Source: Streptomyces omiyaensis (GTDB lineage: Bacteria; Actinomycetota; Actinomycetes; Streptomycetales; Streptomycetaceae). From it: a stretch of DNA of 64,000 bases. Made by a program: the position numbers and the translations under genes. The stretch covers positions 1,097-65,096 of the forward strand of contig NZ_BMVV01000013.1 in the NCBI RefSeq assembly GCF_014650895.1, written 5' to 3'. The notes beneath the pieces were generated by a model, which was given only the letters and a program-made list of their open reading frames with translations, ran no database searches and had not been told where the DNA came from. This document shows, piece after piece, positions 47,850 to 56,287 of the stretch; within the stretch, counting starts at the first letter, position 1; every line of letters begins with the position of its first letter.

Positions 47850-49346
47850 ATGGAACGAGGACTCCTCACCCGCACCGTCGACGGCGTGCTCCGCGCGAGC
47901 GCCGAGCGCGTCCCCGGCCGGGTCGCCCTGCGGTACGCGGACCGCGCCTGGACCTACGCCGAACTGGACGCCGCCGTCTCCACCGCCGCGGCCGTGCTGC
48001 GCCGCGCGCCGGGACTCGTGCCCGGCGCCCGGGTCGCCACGTACGGACACAACTCCGACGCCTACCTGATCGCCTTCCTGGCCTGCGCCCGGGCGGGCCT
48101 CGTCCACGTTCCCGTCAACCACCACCTCACCGGCGACGACCTCGCCTACCTCCTGGACCAGTCCGGGAGCTCCCTGGTCCTCGCCGATCCCGGACTCGCC
48201 GGCCGGATCCCCGCCGGCGTGCCGGTCCGGGCCCTGCGCGACGCGCCCGGTTCGCTCCTGGACGCGCTCGCGGAGCCGGAGCCGTACGCCTCCGACAGCG
48301 ATCCCCGCGACCTCGTGCAGCTCCTGTACACCTCCGGCACCACCGCCCTGCCGAAGGGCGCGATGATGACCCACCGTGCCCTCGTCCACGAGTACGCCAG
48401 CGCCGTCGAGGCGCTCGACCTCGCCGAGGACGACCGGCCGGTGCACGCCCTGCCGCTGTACCACTCCGCCCAGACGCACGTCTTCCTGCTGCCGTACCTG
48501 GCGGTCGGCGCGGAGAGCACCCTCCTCGAAGGACCCGACCCCGAGACCCTGTTCGGCCTCGTCGAGACGGGGCGCGCGGACAGCCTCTTCGCCCCGCCGA
48601 CCGTGTGGATCGCCCTCGCCCACCACCCCGGCTTCGCCGGACGGGACCTGTCGGCGCTGCGCAAGGCCTACTACGGCGCCTCGATCATGCCGGTGCCCGT
48701 CCTGGAGCGGCTGCGCGGCCACCTGCCCGGCCTCGCCTTCTACAACTGCTTCGGCCAGTCCGAGATCGGACCGCTCGCCACCGTCCTCGGCCCCGCCGAG
48801 CACGAGGGCCGCCCGGACTCCTGCGGCCGCCCCGTCCGGCACGTCGAGGCGCGGGTCGTCGACGAGGACGGCAAGGACGTCCCCGACGGCACCCCCGGCG
48901 AGATCGTCTACCGGTCCCCGCAGCTCTGCGAGGGCTACTGGGCCAAGCCGGAGGAGACCGCCGCCGCCTTCCGCGACGGCTGGTTCCGCTCCGGCGACCT
49001 CGCGGTCCGGGACGCCGACGGCTATCTGACGATCGTCGACCGGGTGAAGGACGTCATCAACTCCGGCGGCGTGCTCGTCGCCTCCCGCCAGGTCGAGGAC
49101 GCCCTCTACACCCATCCGGCGGTCGCCGAGACCGCCGTCATCGGCCTGCCCGACGAGCGCTGGATCGAGGCGGTCACCGCCGTCGTCGTCCCGCGCGCCG
49201 AGGTCACCGAGGCCGAACTCCTCGCGCACGCACGGGAGTCCCTCTCCTCCTTCAAGGCCCCCAAGCGCATCGTCTTCACCGACGCCCTGCCCCGCAACGC
49301 CAGCGGAAAGATCCTCAAGCGGGAACTGCGCGACCGGTACGCGTGA
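47850..49346 (+). CDS. Acyl-CoA synthetase (AMP-dependent)
   Basis: A 498-residue ANL enzyme with LLYTSGTTALPKGAMMTH (P-loop), YNCFGQSEIGPLA, GDLAVRDADGYLTIVDRVKDVINSGGVLVASRQVE and the lysine motif NASGKILKRELRD. It should convert a carboxylic acid and CoA to an acyl-CoA. It is divergent from the acylase gene, so acylase-released fatty acids could be its substrates, which is inference. It is the third of several FadD-like genes in the window. A short distance upstream are the words GTTCGGTA, similar to one arm of the paaK operator. Confidence 0.9.
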   Translation: MERGLLTRTVDGVLRASAERVPGRVALRYADRAWTYAELDAAVSTAAAVLRRAPGLVPGARVATYGHNSDAYLIAFLACARAGLVHVPVNHHLTGDDLAYLLDQSGSSLVLADPGLAGRIPAGVPVRALRDAPGSLLDALAEPEPYASDSDPRDLVQLLYTSGTTALPKGAMMTHRALVHEYASAVEALDLAEDDRPVHALPLYHSAQTHVFLLPYLAVGAESTLLEGPDPETLFGLVETGRADSLFAPPTVWIALAHHPGFAGRDLSALRKAYYGASIMPVPVLERLRGHLPGLAFYNCFGQSEIGPLATVLGPAEHEGRPDSCGRPVRHVEARVVDEDGKDVPDGTPGEIVYRSPQLCEGYWAKPEETAAAFRDGWFRSGDLAVRDADGYLTIVDRVKDVINSGGVLVASRQVEDALYTHPAVAETAVIGLPDERWIEAVTAVVVPRAEVTEAELLAHARESLSSFKAPKRIVFTDALPRNASGKILKRELRDRYA

Positions 49347-49369
49347 GGCGGGCGGGGGCCCTGCCCGGC

Positions 49370-50269
49370 TCAGCGCCGGCGCAGCACCTCCGCGACCCGG
49401 GAGAACCCGTCCGCACCGTGGCCGAGCGCCACGGTGCGGACGGCGAGCCCCTCGATCGCGCGCATCACGCCCGAGTCGATGGCGTGCGCCTCCGCCGCGT
49501 GCACGACGTGCCCCATCGTGGACACCCCGGACGTCAGCGGGTTGATCGCGCCGGAGTAGGTGCCGTCCTCGACGTCCCCGGCGAACTCCTCGAAGAGCGG
49601 CGGCAGGATCCGCGCGATCCCCGCGGCGAACGGCGCCAGTTCGCGCGGCGAGACGCCCTCCGCGTCCGCCAGGGCCAGCGCGTGCACGTATCCGGCCATC
49701 GACGTCCAGAAGATGTCGAGGAGCGCGATGTCGTAGGCCGCGGCCCGGCTCACCTCCTCGCCGAGGTGGGTGTGGCTGCCGCCGAGCGCGTCGAGCACCG
49801 CCCTGTGCTCCTCGTACACGGCGGCCGGACCGCTGTAGAGGAAGACGCCGCCCGCCGAACCGATCGTGTCGGCCGGCGTCATGATGGCACCGTCGACGTA
49901 GGCGATGCCGTGCTCCCCGGCCCAGCCGCCGGTGTCGCGGGCCCGGCCGGGCGTGTCGGCGGAGAGGTTGACCAGGGCGCGGCCCTTGAGCGCGGCCTCC
50001 ACCGCGTCCTGCCGCAGCACCGCGTCCGTGGCGTCGTAGTTGACCAGGCAGACGACGGTCACCGGGCTCGCGGCGACCGCCTCGGCGGCGCTCGCGGCCA
50101 CGGCGGCCCCCCGCTCGACGAGGTCGCCCTCCCGGCCGGGCGTACGGTTCCACACGGTGGTGCGCACCCCGGCCGCGAGGAACGCGCCGGCCAGCGCGCG
50201 GCCCATCGGACCGAGCCCCAGGACGGTGACGGCGGGCTGCTGCGGGGTGGACTCCGGCTTGACGGACAT
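49370..50269 (-). CDS. Imine-reductase-like NAD(P)-binding dehydrogenase (6-phosphogluconate dehydrogenase fold)
   Basis: A 299-residue beta-hydroxyacid-dehydrogenase-family protein. The N-terminal Rossmann fold has VTVLGLGPMGRALAGAFLAAGV and the cofactor loop NRTPGRE. The C-terminal helical domain shows the imine-reductase pattern (RAAAYDIALLDIFWTSMAGYVHALALADAEGVSP ... INPLTSGVSTMGHVVHAAEAHAIDSGV). Known members reduce cyclic imines with NADPH. The ATG at 50269 has AGGAG seven bases upstream. It is divergent from an HxlR regulator, probably its controller. Confidence 0.85.
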   Translation of the reverse strand: MSVKPESTPQQPAVTVLGLGPMGRALAGAFLAAGVRTTVWNRTPGREGDLVERGAAVAASAAEAVAASPVTVVCLVNYDATDAVLRQDAVEAALKGRALVNLSADTPGRARDTGGWAGEHGIAYVDGAIMTPADTIGSAGGVFLYSGPAAVYEEHRAVLDALGGSHTHLGEEVSRAAAYDIALLDIFWTSMAGYVHALALADAEGVSPRELAPFAAGIARILPPLFEEFAGDVEDGTYSGAINPLTSGVSTMGHVVHAAEAHAIDSGVMRAIEGLAVRTVALGHGADGFSRVAEVLRRR

Positions 50270-50389
50270 GCGTGAACTCCTGTGCAGAGAATGCGGATTA
50301 AGGTGGGTGTGCGGCCGCTCGCGCGCTTGGCGCCGAGGCATGACGGAGCGGCCGCGGACTCACGGGACGTACGGGGACGGGAGAGGACG

Positions 50390-50746
50390 ATGGCGCGTAT
50401 CCGCCTCGACGAGGGCGACGGGGCGACCTGCGGCGTGGCCGCGGCGATCTCGGTGATCGACGGCAAGTGGAAGACCACGCTGCTGTGGATGCTCGAATCG
50501 GGTCCGCACCGCCCCGGCGAACTGCGCCGGAAGGTGCGCGGGATCAGCGAGAAGGTGCTGACCCAGGCGTTGCGCGAGATGGAGCGGGACGGGCTCGTGC
50601 ACCGTGAGACGCACGACGTCGTGCCGCCCAAGACCGTCTACTCGCTGACCGAGTCCGGCCTCGCGCTCTCGCTCATGCTGGCCCCGCTCTCCGACTGGGG
50701 CCACGGCCACCTCGACCGTCTGGCCGAGGAGCGCGCCGCCTCCTGA
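50390..50746 (+). CDS. HxlR-family transcriptional regulator
   Basis: A 118-residue winged-helix protein with the HxlR fingerprint ATCGVAAAISVIDGKWKTTLLWMLESGPHRPGELRRKVRGISEKVLTQALREMERDGLVHRETHDVVPPKTVYSLTESG. It retains the early Cys often used for redox or electrophile sensing. It is divergent from the imine-reductase-like gene and likely controls it. The pairing of an oxidoreductase and HxlR is common in Streptomyces. A TACCCAC-A6-GTGGGTA hairpin lies about 97 bp downstream of the stop. Confidence 0.9.
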   Translation: MARIRLDEGDGATCGVAAAISVIDGKWKTTLLWMLESGPHRPGELRRKVRGISEKVLTQALREMERDGLVHRETHDVVPPKTVYSLTESGLALSLMLAPLSDWGHGHLDRLAEERAAS

Positions 50747-50842
50747 CCCCCGTCTTCCTCCGTCTCCTCCGTCCCTTCCGTCCCGTGAGGCGCCGTCCTC
50801 GTGGACGTCTCCACCTTCTCCCGAGGCGCGGGGGCCGACAAG

Positions 50843-50862
50843 TACCCACAAAAAAGTGGGTA
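50843..50862. promoter_or_regulatory. Perfect TACCCAC/GTGGGTA inverted repeat with A6 loop
   Basis: TACCCAC (50843-50849), six A bases and GTGGGTA (50856-50862) form a perfect seven-base hairpin. It stands out in this GC-rich sequence. It sits between the convergent HxlR and membrane-anchored protein genes, so it may be a terminator or an HxlR-type operator, but there is no T run. Confidence 0.45.
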
Positions 50863-50911
50863 TGGGGCTCTCGGGCGTCTCAGCGGTCTCGGGCGTCTCG
50901 GAGGGCGCGGT

Positions 50912-51475
50912 TCAGCCGATGCGCTTCCAGTCCTGGCAGCCGGTGGACTGGAAGGCCTCGTCACCGGCGAGGACCGTGACGGTGGCCTGCCCCTCGGTGG
51001 CCCCGTTGGCGATGATCTCCCCGCTGTCGCCCGTGGTGCCCGCGAGCCGGGCCCAGTAGCACGACGAGCCGGCCGGGCCCGCGCTGCGGTACGTCCCCGG
51101 CGTGACCTCCTCGCCCACCAGGAAGGTGCCGTCTCCGGGGATGCCGTCCCGCGTGGCCCCCGCGGGGGTGCGGGTGGCCTCGGGCGTCGTGTCCGTCGTG
51201 CCCGCCGCGGACGCCGCCGCCGAAGCCTCGGCGGGCGGTGCGGAGGCGTCCCGCGAGGCGGCGGGCCGGGCGGCCGGAGGATCGGCGGCGTCGCCGCCCC
51301 CGCTGCCCACGATGCCGATGAGGACTCCCACCCCGATCCCGCCGAGCGCCGCGAGCGCGTGGGTCAGGACGCTCCGCCGTCCGCCCGCCGCGGGCGGTCC
51401 CGGCGCCGGCGCCGAGGACGGATCGCCCCACTGCGGGCCCCGGGGCGGCCCGGAGGGGGCGCTGCGGCTGGTCAT
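50912..51475 (-). CDS. Membrane-anchored extracellular protein (unknown)
   Basis: A 187-residue protein. A Pro-rich cytoplasmic leader precedes one membrane segment (VLTHALAALGGIGVGVLIGIVG), then an Ala/Ser/Thr-rich stalk, then a small domain (DGTFLVGEEVTPGTYRSAGPAGSSCYWARLAGTTGDSGEIIANGATEGQATVTVLAGDEAFQSTGCQDW) with two cysteines that may form a disulfide. This domain recurs in many Streptomyces putative lipoproteins. It is probably exposed on the cell surface. The function is unknown. No lipobox is seen, so it is anchored by the helix. Confidence 0.78.
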   Translation of the reverse strand: MTSRSAPSGPPRGPQWGDPSSAPAPGPPAAGGRRSVLTHALAALGGIGVGVLIGIVGSGGGDAADPPAARPAASRDASAPPAEASAAASAAGTTDTTPEATRTPAGATRDGIPGDGTFLVGEEVTPGTYRSAGPAGSSCYWARLAGTTGDSGEIIANGATEGQATVTVLAGDEAFQSTGCQDWKRIG

Positions 51476-51568
51476 GCGTTCAGGGTGCGACCGATCCGCC
51501 CCGGGCGCACGCCGAAACGATCGGGCGGGGTGTGCGGCGGCCGGCCGGCGGCGGGTTCCGGTGCGGTG

Positions 51569-52858
51569 CTACTCCTCGCGCAGGTCGACGATCCGCTTGA
51601 TCTTGCCCACCGACCGCTCCAGGGTCTCCGGGTCCACGACCTCGACCGCGACCGAGACGCCGATGCCGTCCTTGACGGACCGCGCGATGTCCCGGGCGGC
51701 CCGGGCGCGGTCCTCGGGGCCGGCGTCGGCGCGGGCCTCCGCGCGGACGGTCAGGACGTCGAGGCGGCCCTCGCGGGTGAGGCGGAGCTGGAAGTGGGGG
51801 GCCACCGCGGGGGTGCGGAGCACGATCTCCTCGATCTGGGTCGGGAAGAGGTTCACCCCGCGCAGGATGATCATGTCGTCGCTGCGGCCCGTGACCTTCT
51901 CCATCCGGCGGAACGCGGGCCGCGCGGTGCCCGGCAGGAGGCGGGTCAGGTCCCGGGTGCGGTAGCGGACGACCGGCATGGCCTCCTTGGTGAGCGAGGT
52001 GAAGACGAGCTCGCCCTCCTCGCCGTCGGGCAGCACCTCGCCCGTGAGCGGGTCCACGATCTCCGGGTAGAAGTGGTCCTCCCAGATGTGGAGGCCGTCC
52101 TTGGTCTCCACGCACTCCTGCGCCACGCCCGGGCCCATCACCTCCGACAGGCCGTATATGTCGACCGCGTCGATCGCGAACCGCTCCTCGATCTCCCGGC
52201 GCATGGCCTCCGTCCACGGTTCCGCGCCGAAGACGCCGACCTTGAGGGAGGTCGAGCGCGGGTCGACGCCCTGCCGCTCGAACTCGTCCAGCAGCGTGAG
52301 CATGTAACTGGGCGTCACCATGATGATCTCGGGCTCGAAGTCCTGGATCAGCCGCACCTGGCGGGCGGTCATGCCGCCGGAGGCGGGGATCACCGTGCAG
52401 CCGAGCCGCTCGGCGCCGTAGTGCGCCCCGAGGCCACCGGTGAAGAGGCCGTACCCGTACGCCACGTGGACCCGGTGGCCGGGGCGGGCACCGGCCGCCC
52501 GCAGCGAGCGGGCGACCACGTCGGCCCAGACCTCCAGGTCGCCCTCCGTGTAGCCCACGACCGTCGGCAGGCCGGTGGTGCCGCTGGAGGCGTGGACGCG
52601 GCGGATCTCCGACCGGTCGACGGCGAACATCCCGAAGGGGTAGTGGTCGCGCAGGTCCGCCTTGGTGGTGAAGGGGAAGCGCGCCAGGTCGGCCAGGGAG
52701 CGGCAGTCGTCGGGGTGCACCCCGGCCGCGTCGAAGGAGCGCCGGTGGAAGTCCACGTGGGCGTACGCGTGCCGCAGCGTGCTCCGCAGCCGCTCCAGCT
52801 GGAGCGCCGCCAGCTCCTCGCGCCCGAGCCGTTCGCCGCCGTCCAGCAGTTCCTTCAT
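51569..52858 (-). CDS. paaK: Phenylacetate-CoA ligase
   Basis: A 429-residue ligase with PaaK hallmarks: DAAGVHPDDCRSLADLARFPFTTKADLRDHYPFGMFAV, the P-loop-like RRVHASSGTTGLPTVVGYT, IYGLSEVMGPGVAQECVETKDGLHIWEDHFYPEIVDP, TSLTKEAMPVVRYRTRDLT and the C-terminal SVGKIKRIVD. It converts phenylacetate, ATP and CoA to phenylacetyl-CoA, the first step of the paa pathway. I choose ATG 52858 because GGAGGAG is nine bases upstream; the longer frame to 52984 has no such site and runs through the operator at 52909-52922. No other paa genes are in the window. Confidence 0.93.
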   Translation of the reverse strand: MKELLDGGERLGREELAALQLERLRSTLRHAYAHVDFHRRSFDAAGVHPDDCRSLADLARFPFTTKADLRDHYPFGMFAVDRSEIRRVHASSGTTGLPTVVGYTEGDLEVWADVVARSLRAAGARPGHRVHVAYGYGLFTGGLGAHYGAERLGCTVIPASGGMTARQVRLIQDFEPEIIMVTPSYMLTLLDEFERQGVDPRSTSLKVGVFGAEPWTEAMRREIEERFAIDAVDIYGLSEVMGPGVAQECVETKDGLHIWEDHFYPEIVDPLTGEVLPDGEEGELVFTSLTKEAMPVVRYRTRDLTRLLPGTARPAFRRMEKVTGRSDDMIILRGVNLFPTQIEEIVLRTPAVAPHFQLRLTREGRLDVLTVRAEARADAGPEDRARAARDIARSVKDGIGVSVAVEVVDPETLERSVGKIKRIVDLREE

Positions 52859-52908
52859 GCGCCGCCACTCCTCCGCACTCGTCAGGACGCCCCAGGGGAA
52901 AACGGACG

Positions 52909-52922
52909 ACCGATCATTCGGT
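52909..52922. promoter_or_regulatory. PaaR-like operator upstream of paaK
   Basis: ACCGATCATTCGGT is an inverted repeat with five-base arms (ACCGA/TCGGT), typical of TetR-family PaaR sites known from actinobacterial paa genes. It lies 51 bp before the chosen paaK ATG, in the promoter position. It also shows that the longer paaK start is unlikely. Confidence 0.6.
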
Positions 52923-53160
52923 AGATACGTGTGGGGGACAGTAAAACGTTGCCGGGGAGGGGTTTGGCAAGGGGTGGACGCCACCTTTCACCGGCGGGGG
53001 CGCGGCCGTCCCGGGAACCGGCCCCTCCGGGCCCGGACCGCCCCCGTGTCCGACGGGCGGCCGTGCCCGCGCGCGGGGAGCCGGGGGCGCTCGTGCGGCG
53101 AGCCGGCGCCGCCCGCGCCGGGCCGAAATGGCGTTGCCGCGCCGGGGAAGCCGCCGTTCA

Positions 53161-53946
53161 ATGGCACCGATGAACCTCGCACACCACCTCCTCGACCTGT
53201 ACGACCGGCAGTTGCGGCGGGAGGCCCGGCCCGACGGGCCCGGCTGCCGCGTCGAGCGCGCCGGCGCCGTCGTCCGCCAGACCGGGCCCGCCCACGCGTG
53301 GAACGGCGTCCTCTGGTCCGGTCTCGACGCGCACACCGCCGACGCGGAGATCGCCGCGCAGCTCGCCCACTACCGCGCGGCGGGCGTCCCCTTCGAGTGG
53401 AAGCTGTACGGCCACGACGGCCCCGCCGACCTCGGCGCGCGGCTCGTCGCGGCCGGCCTCACCGCCGAGGAGCCGGAGACCGTGCTCGTCGCCGAGGCGG
53501 GGGCGCAGGCCGGCGCCGTGGCGCTGCCGCACGGCGTGGAGCTCCGCGAGGTCACCGACGCCGAGGGGGTGCGCCAGGTGGTCGAGGTCCACGAACGGGC
53601 CTTCGGCACCGACAGCTCCGACCTCGGCCGCCGCCTCCTGGACCGGCTGGCCGCCGGCCCCGGCACGGTCACCGCCGTCCTCGCCCTCGCCGACGGGGTC
53701 CCCGTCAGCGCGGCCCGCCTGGAGCTGTACCCGGGCACCGACTTCGCCGGGCTGTGGGGCGGCGGCACCGTCGAGGAGTGGCGCGGCCGGGGCCTCTACC
53801 GCGCGCTCGTGGCCCACCGCGCCCGCGTGGCGGCCGCCCACGGCCACCGGTACGTCCAGGTCGACGCCGCCCCCACCAGCCGCCCCGTCCTCCGGCGCCT
53901 CGGCTTCGTCCCGCTCACCACCACCACGCCGTACGTCCACGCCTGA
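53161..53946 (+). CDS. GNAT-family N-acetyltransferase
   Basis: A 261-residue two-domain protein. Residues 1-110 are a GNAT-like N-terminal domain (LYDRQLRREARPDGPGCRVERAGAVVRQTG). The C-terminal half carries the acetyl-CoA site (GLWGGGTVEEWRGRGLYRALVAHRARVAAAHGHRYVQVDAAPTSRPVLRRLGFVPL), with the RGRGLY loop. It should acetylate an amine on an unknown substrate. ATG 53170 is an alternative start. The ribosome binding site is poor in both cases. The 302 bp between paaK and this gene hold the paaK operator and nothing else recognisable. Confidence 0.85.
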   Translation: MAPMNLAHHLLDLYDRQLRREARPDGPGCRVERAGAVVRQTGPAHAWNGVLWSGLDAHTADAEIAAQLAHYRAAGVPFEWKLYGHDGPADLGARLVAAGLTAEEPETVLVAEAGAQAGAVALPHGVELREVTDAEGVRQVVEVHERAFGTDSSDLGRRLLDRLAAGPGTVTAVLALADGVPVSAARLELYPGTDFAGLWGGGTVEEWRGRGLYRALVAHRARVAAAHGHRYVQVDAAPTSRPVLRRLGFVPLTTTTPYVHA

Positions 53947-54009
53947 CCGGCGTTGTCGGTGCCCCGGTGCATCATCGGGAGGAGAGGACACGCACGGGAG
54001 GGGACGGGC

Positions 54010-54351
54010 ATGGCGATCACGAACGAGAAGGTGGGGGAGCGCGCCTTCCTGCGCGGGCTGTACGAGGACGGGTACTTCCCCGACCACGTCGTCGACCAGG
54101 GGCGCGAGATCCTGCTCCGCCTCTGCGAGCGCATCGAGGCCGACCGGCCGGCGGACCTGCCGGGGCTGTACGCCCTCACCCACGCGGCGACGGAGGAGTT
54201 CAACGCCCTGGAGGCGGAGTTCGAGGCCGCCGGGAGCGAGATCGAGACCGTGGCCCGGGAGGAGATAGGCGGGGACTTCCGGTTCGTCGCCACCGCCTAC
54301 GGCTTCGCGGACGCGGACCCGGAGGAGCTGATCGCCACCCGCGCGTGGTGA
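54010..54351 (+). CDS. DUF5713-family protein (unknown)
   Basis: A 113-residue helical acidic protein: MAITNEKVGERAFLRGLYEDGYFPDHVVDQGREILLRLCERIEADRPADLPGLYALTHAATEEFNALEAEFEAAGSEIETVAREEIGGDFRFVATAYGFADADPEELIATRAW. The pattern FLRGLYEDGYFPDHVVDQGREILLRLCERIE matches what I recall of DUF5713, a widespread bacterial family without known function. The ATG follows a GGGAGGGGAC site. Confidence 0.8.
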   Translation: MAITNEKVGERAFLRGLYEDGYFPDHVVDQGREILLRLCERIEADRPADLPGLYALTHAATEEFNALEAEFEAAGSEIETVAREEIGGDFRFVATAYGFADADPEELIATRAW

Positions 54352-54462
54352 GCCGCGCCGAGCGGTCGGATCCGGAGCGGGGCGGACGTCCGGCCGCGGC
54401 GCGCGCCGACGGGGCGGCGGCCGCCGCCCCGGGGCGGGAGGCAGGGGCGGGACCGTCCCGCC

Positions 54463-55026
54463 TCAGCCCAGTGCGGCCCGACGCGCCTCGATGCGGGCCC
54501 GGTGCGCCGGGTACCAGGGTTCGCCCTCGCTCCGTTCGACGACCGCGGCGGCCCGGCGGCGGGCAGAGACCTGACGGATCAGGTCGACGACGGCCCACAG
54601 GAACAGCACGGGGAGCAGGACGCGCAGCCAGGTCAGCGGCGCGAGGAGGACCGCCGCCGCGAGCACGGCCGAGACGACGAGGCTGCCGGCCACCAGCATC
54701 CGTGAGGCCACCCGCGCCGCCGGGACGGGGTCCTCGGACCCTGCCCCTGCCCCGGCGTCGTCCGGTTCGCCCCACGTGTGGACGGTCGTCTCCCGGGTCA
54801 GCGCCCCGCTGCGCAGCAGGATCCACACCCCGGGCGCCAGTACGGACAGCACCGCCACCGTCCGCGCCGCACCGGCGTCCGGCATCCACACCGCGGCCGC
54901 GCAGACCGTGGTCAGCAGGAAGTGCGCCCACGGCGGGGTGATCGCCTGGAGCGCCCGCGTCCGCTCGGCGTCGAGCAGCGCGGACAGGGCCTCGGGCGTG
55001 GGCCGGGGGGTGGTCGGGTCGTTCAT
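54463..55026 (-). CDS. Unknown membrane protein
   Basis: A 187-residue protein with two hydrophobic hairpins, AHFLLTTVCAAAVWMPDA ... TVAVLSVLAPGVWILL and MLVAGSLVVSAVLAAAVLLAPLTWLRVLLPVLFLWAVVDL. A basic C-terminal tail (RRRAAAVVERSEGEPWYPAHRARIEARRAALG) should be cytoplasmic. ATG 55026 follows AGAGGAACACC. The family is not recognised. Confidence 0.7.
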   Translation of the reverse strand: MNDPTTPRPTPEALSALLDAERTRALQAITPPWAHFLLTTVCAAAVWMPDAGAARTVAVLSVLAPGVWILLRSGALTRETTVHTWGEPDDAGAGAGSEDPVPAARVASRMLVAGSLVVSAVLAAAVLLAPLTWLRVLLPVLFLWAVVDLIRQVSARRRAAAVVERSEGEPWYPAHRARIEARRAALG

Positions 55027-55244
55027 GGTGTTCCTCTGGGGGCACGGGGCCGGAAGGGGGGCTCCGGGCCTGTCCGCCGGATCGGGCCGGACAGTCCCGC
55101 GCCGCCGTTCCGCTCCGGCGGGACGGCGACGGATGATCAGACCACGGACGCGGCACAAAGGTTGCGCCCGCGTTCGACCGTCTCCCACCGGGACCGCGCC
55201 GACCGTCTCCCGCCGGGACCGCCCCGGCCGGCATCCTCCCTCCC

Positions 55245-55286
55245 GGTTCCGGTTCCGGTTCCGGTTCCGGTCCCGGTCCCGGTCCC
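55245..55286. repeat. Hexanucleotide simple repeat (GGTTCC)4(GGTCCC)3
   Basis: Four GGTTCC units (55245-55268) run directly into three GGTCCC units (55269-55286), ending 20 bp after (in minus orientation) the stop of the pentapeptide gene. The unit is a multiple of three but lies outside coding sequence. Otherwise the 55027-55305 gap shows no gene. Confidence 0.9.
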
Positions 55287-55305
55287 GGGGTGGCCGGGGG
55301 TCCGG

Positions 55306-56121
55306 TCAGGACCTCCAGTGCGCCGGGCGGTCGAAGCCCTGCGGGAGGACGGTGGCGGTGTCGCCGCGGGCCGAGTTCAGCTGGGGCTGGGTGAGGAAGA
55401 GGGCGTCCGTCAGGACGGCGCCGGACAGGTCGGCGTCGCGCAGGTCGGCACCGATCAGGTCCGTGAGGGTCAGGTCCGCGCCGGTCAGGTCGGCGGCGAT
55501 CAGCAGGGCGCCGCGCAGGTCGGTCCCCCGGAGCTTCGCGCCGCGCAGCCGCTTGCCGACGAGGTCGGCGCCCCGCCGGCCGCGCGGCGTGCCGCCGGCC
55601 GTGGCGCGGACGAGCTCGCTGGTCCGCAGGAGCAGCGGGTTGACCCCGGCGCGCACCGGGGCGACGTCCAGCTCCTCCAGGTCGGCGGCGGGCAGCGAGG
55701 CCAGCTCCTCGACGCGGGCCAGGGCGGTGCGCAGCTCGCCGTGGATCCGGCGCGCGGCGGGCCGCTCCAGGGCCTCGGTGAGGTAGCGGAGCAGCTCGTG
55801 GAGCTGGCGCACCACGGGGAAGACCTCGTACATCCGGCGGGCGGTCTCCGGCGCCTCCCGCCAGGACACGCCGCCGAAGGTCACCTGGGAGACCCGCTGG
55901 CCGGCGCCGAAGCAGTCGTACACCGTGCAGCCCTGGTAGCCGCTCGGCCGCAGCCGGGTGTGGATGCCGCACCGGAAGTCGTCCCGGAGGTTGCGGCAGG
56001 GGTCGCCGGCGGACTTGTCGGCGGCGAAGTCGGCCGACTTGGCGAACGGCAGGGCCACGCAGCACAGGCCGAAGCACTGCGCGCAGTCGCCGCGCAGCGC
56101 GGTTTCCCGGGTGTCGGGCAC
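55306..56121 (-). CDS. Pentapeptide-repeat protein with Cys-rich N-terminal domain
   Basis: A 271-residue protein. The N-terminal 85 residues have a cysteine cluster (GDCAQCFGLCC, then DPCRNL, RCGIHT, GYQGCTVYDCFG), which should bind a metal, similar to YkgJ-type Zn/Fe-S domains. The middle is helical (MYEVFPVVRQLHELLRYLTEALERPAARR). The C-terminal 70 residues form a right-handed pentapeptide-repeat helix (LRGAKLRGTDLRGALLIAADLTGADLTLTDLIGADLRDADLSGA). GTG 56121 starts the conserved part. The role is unknown; pentapeptide proteins often mediate protein or DNA mimicry. Confidence 0.8.
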   Translation of the reverse strand: MPDTRETALRGDCAQCFGLCCVALPFAKSADFAADKSAGDPCRNLRDDFRCGIHTRLRPSGYQGCTVYDCFGAGQRVSQVTFGGVSWREAPETARRMYEVFPVVRQLHELLRYLTEALERPAARRIHGELRTALARVEELASLPAADLEELDVAPVRAGVNPLLLRTSELVRATAGGTPRGRRGADLVGKRLRGAKLRGTDLRGALLIAADLTGADLTLTDLIGADLRDADLSGAVLTDALFLTQPQLNSARGDTATVLPQGFDRPAHWRS

Positions 56122-56287
56122 GGTGGAACGGCTCCTTCGCGGCTCGGGGGCGGTCCCCCCACCGTATCGCGGGCCGGTGGGGCGGGCGTCGTCCCGCCGG
56201 GCCACCGTCCCGGCGCGCGCCGCGGGCCGTCCCCTTCCCGGCACCCCTTTCCCTCCCGGCGTCCGTCCCCTCCCGCAGCGGAAGCCC

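Noticed and set aside
52859..52984. Longer N-terminus of PaaK
   Set aside because: No ribosome binding site, no similarity to PaaK N-termini, and it would place an operator palindrome inside the coding region.
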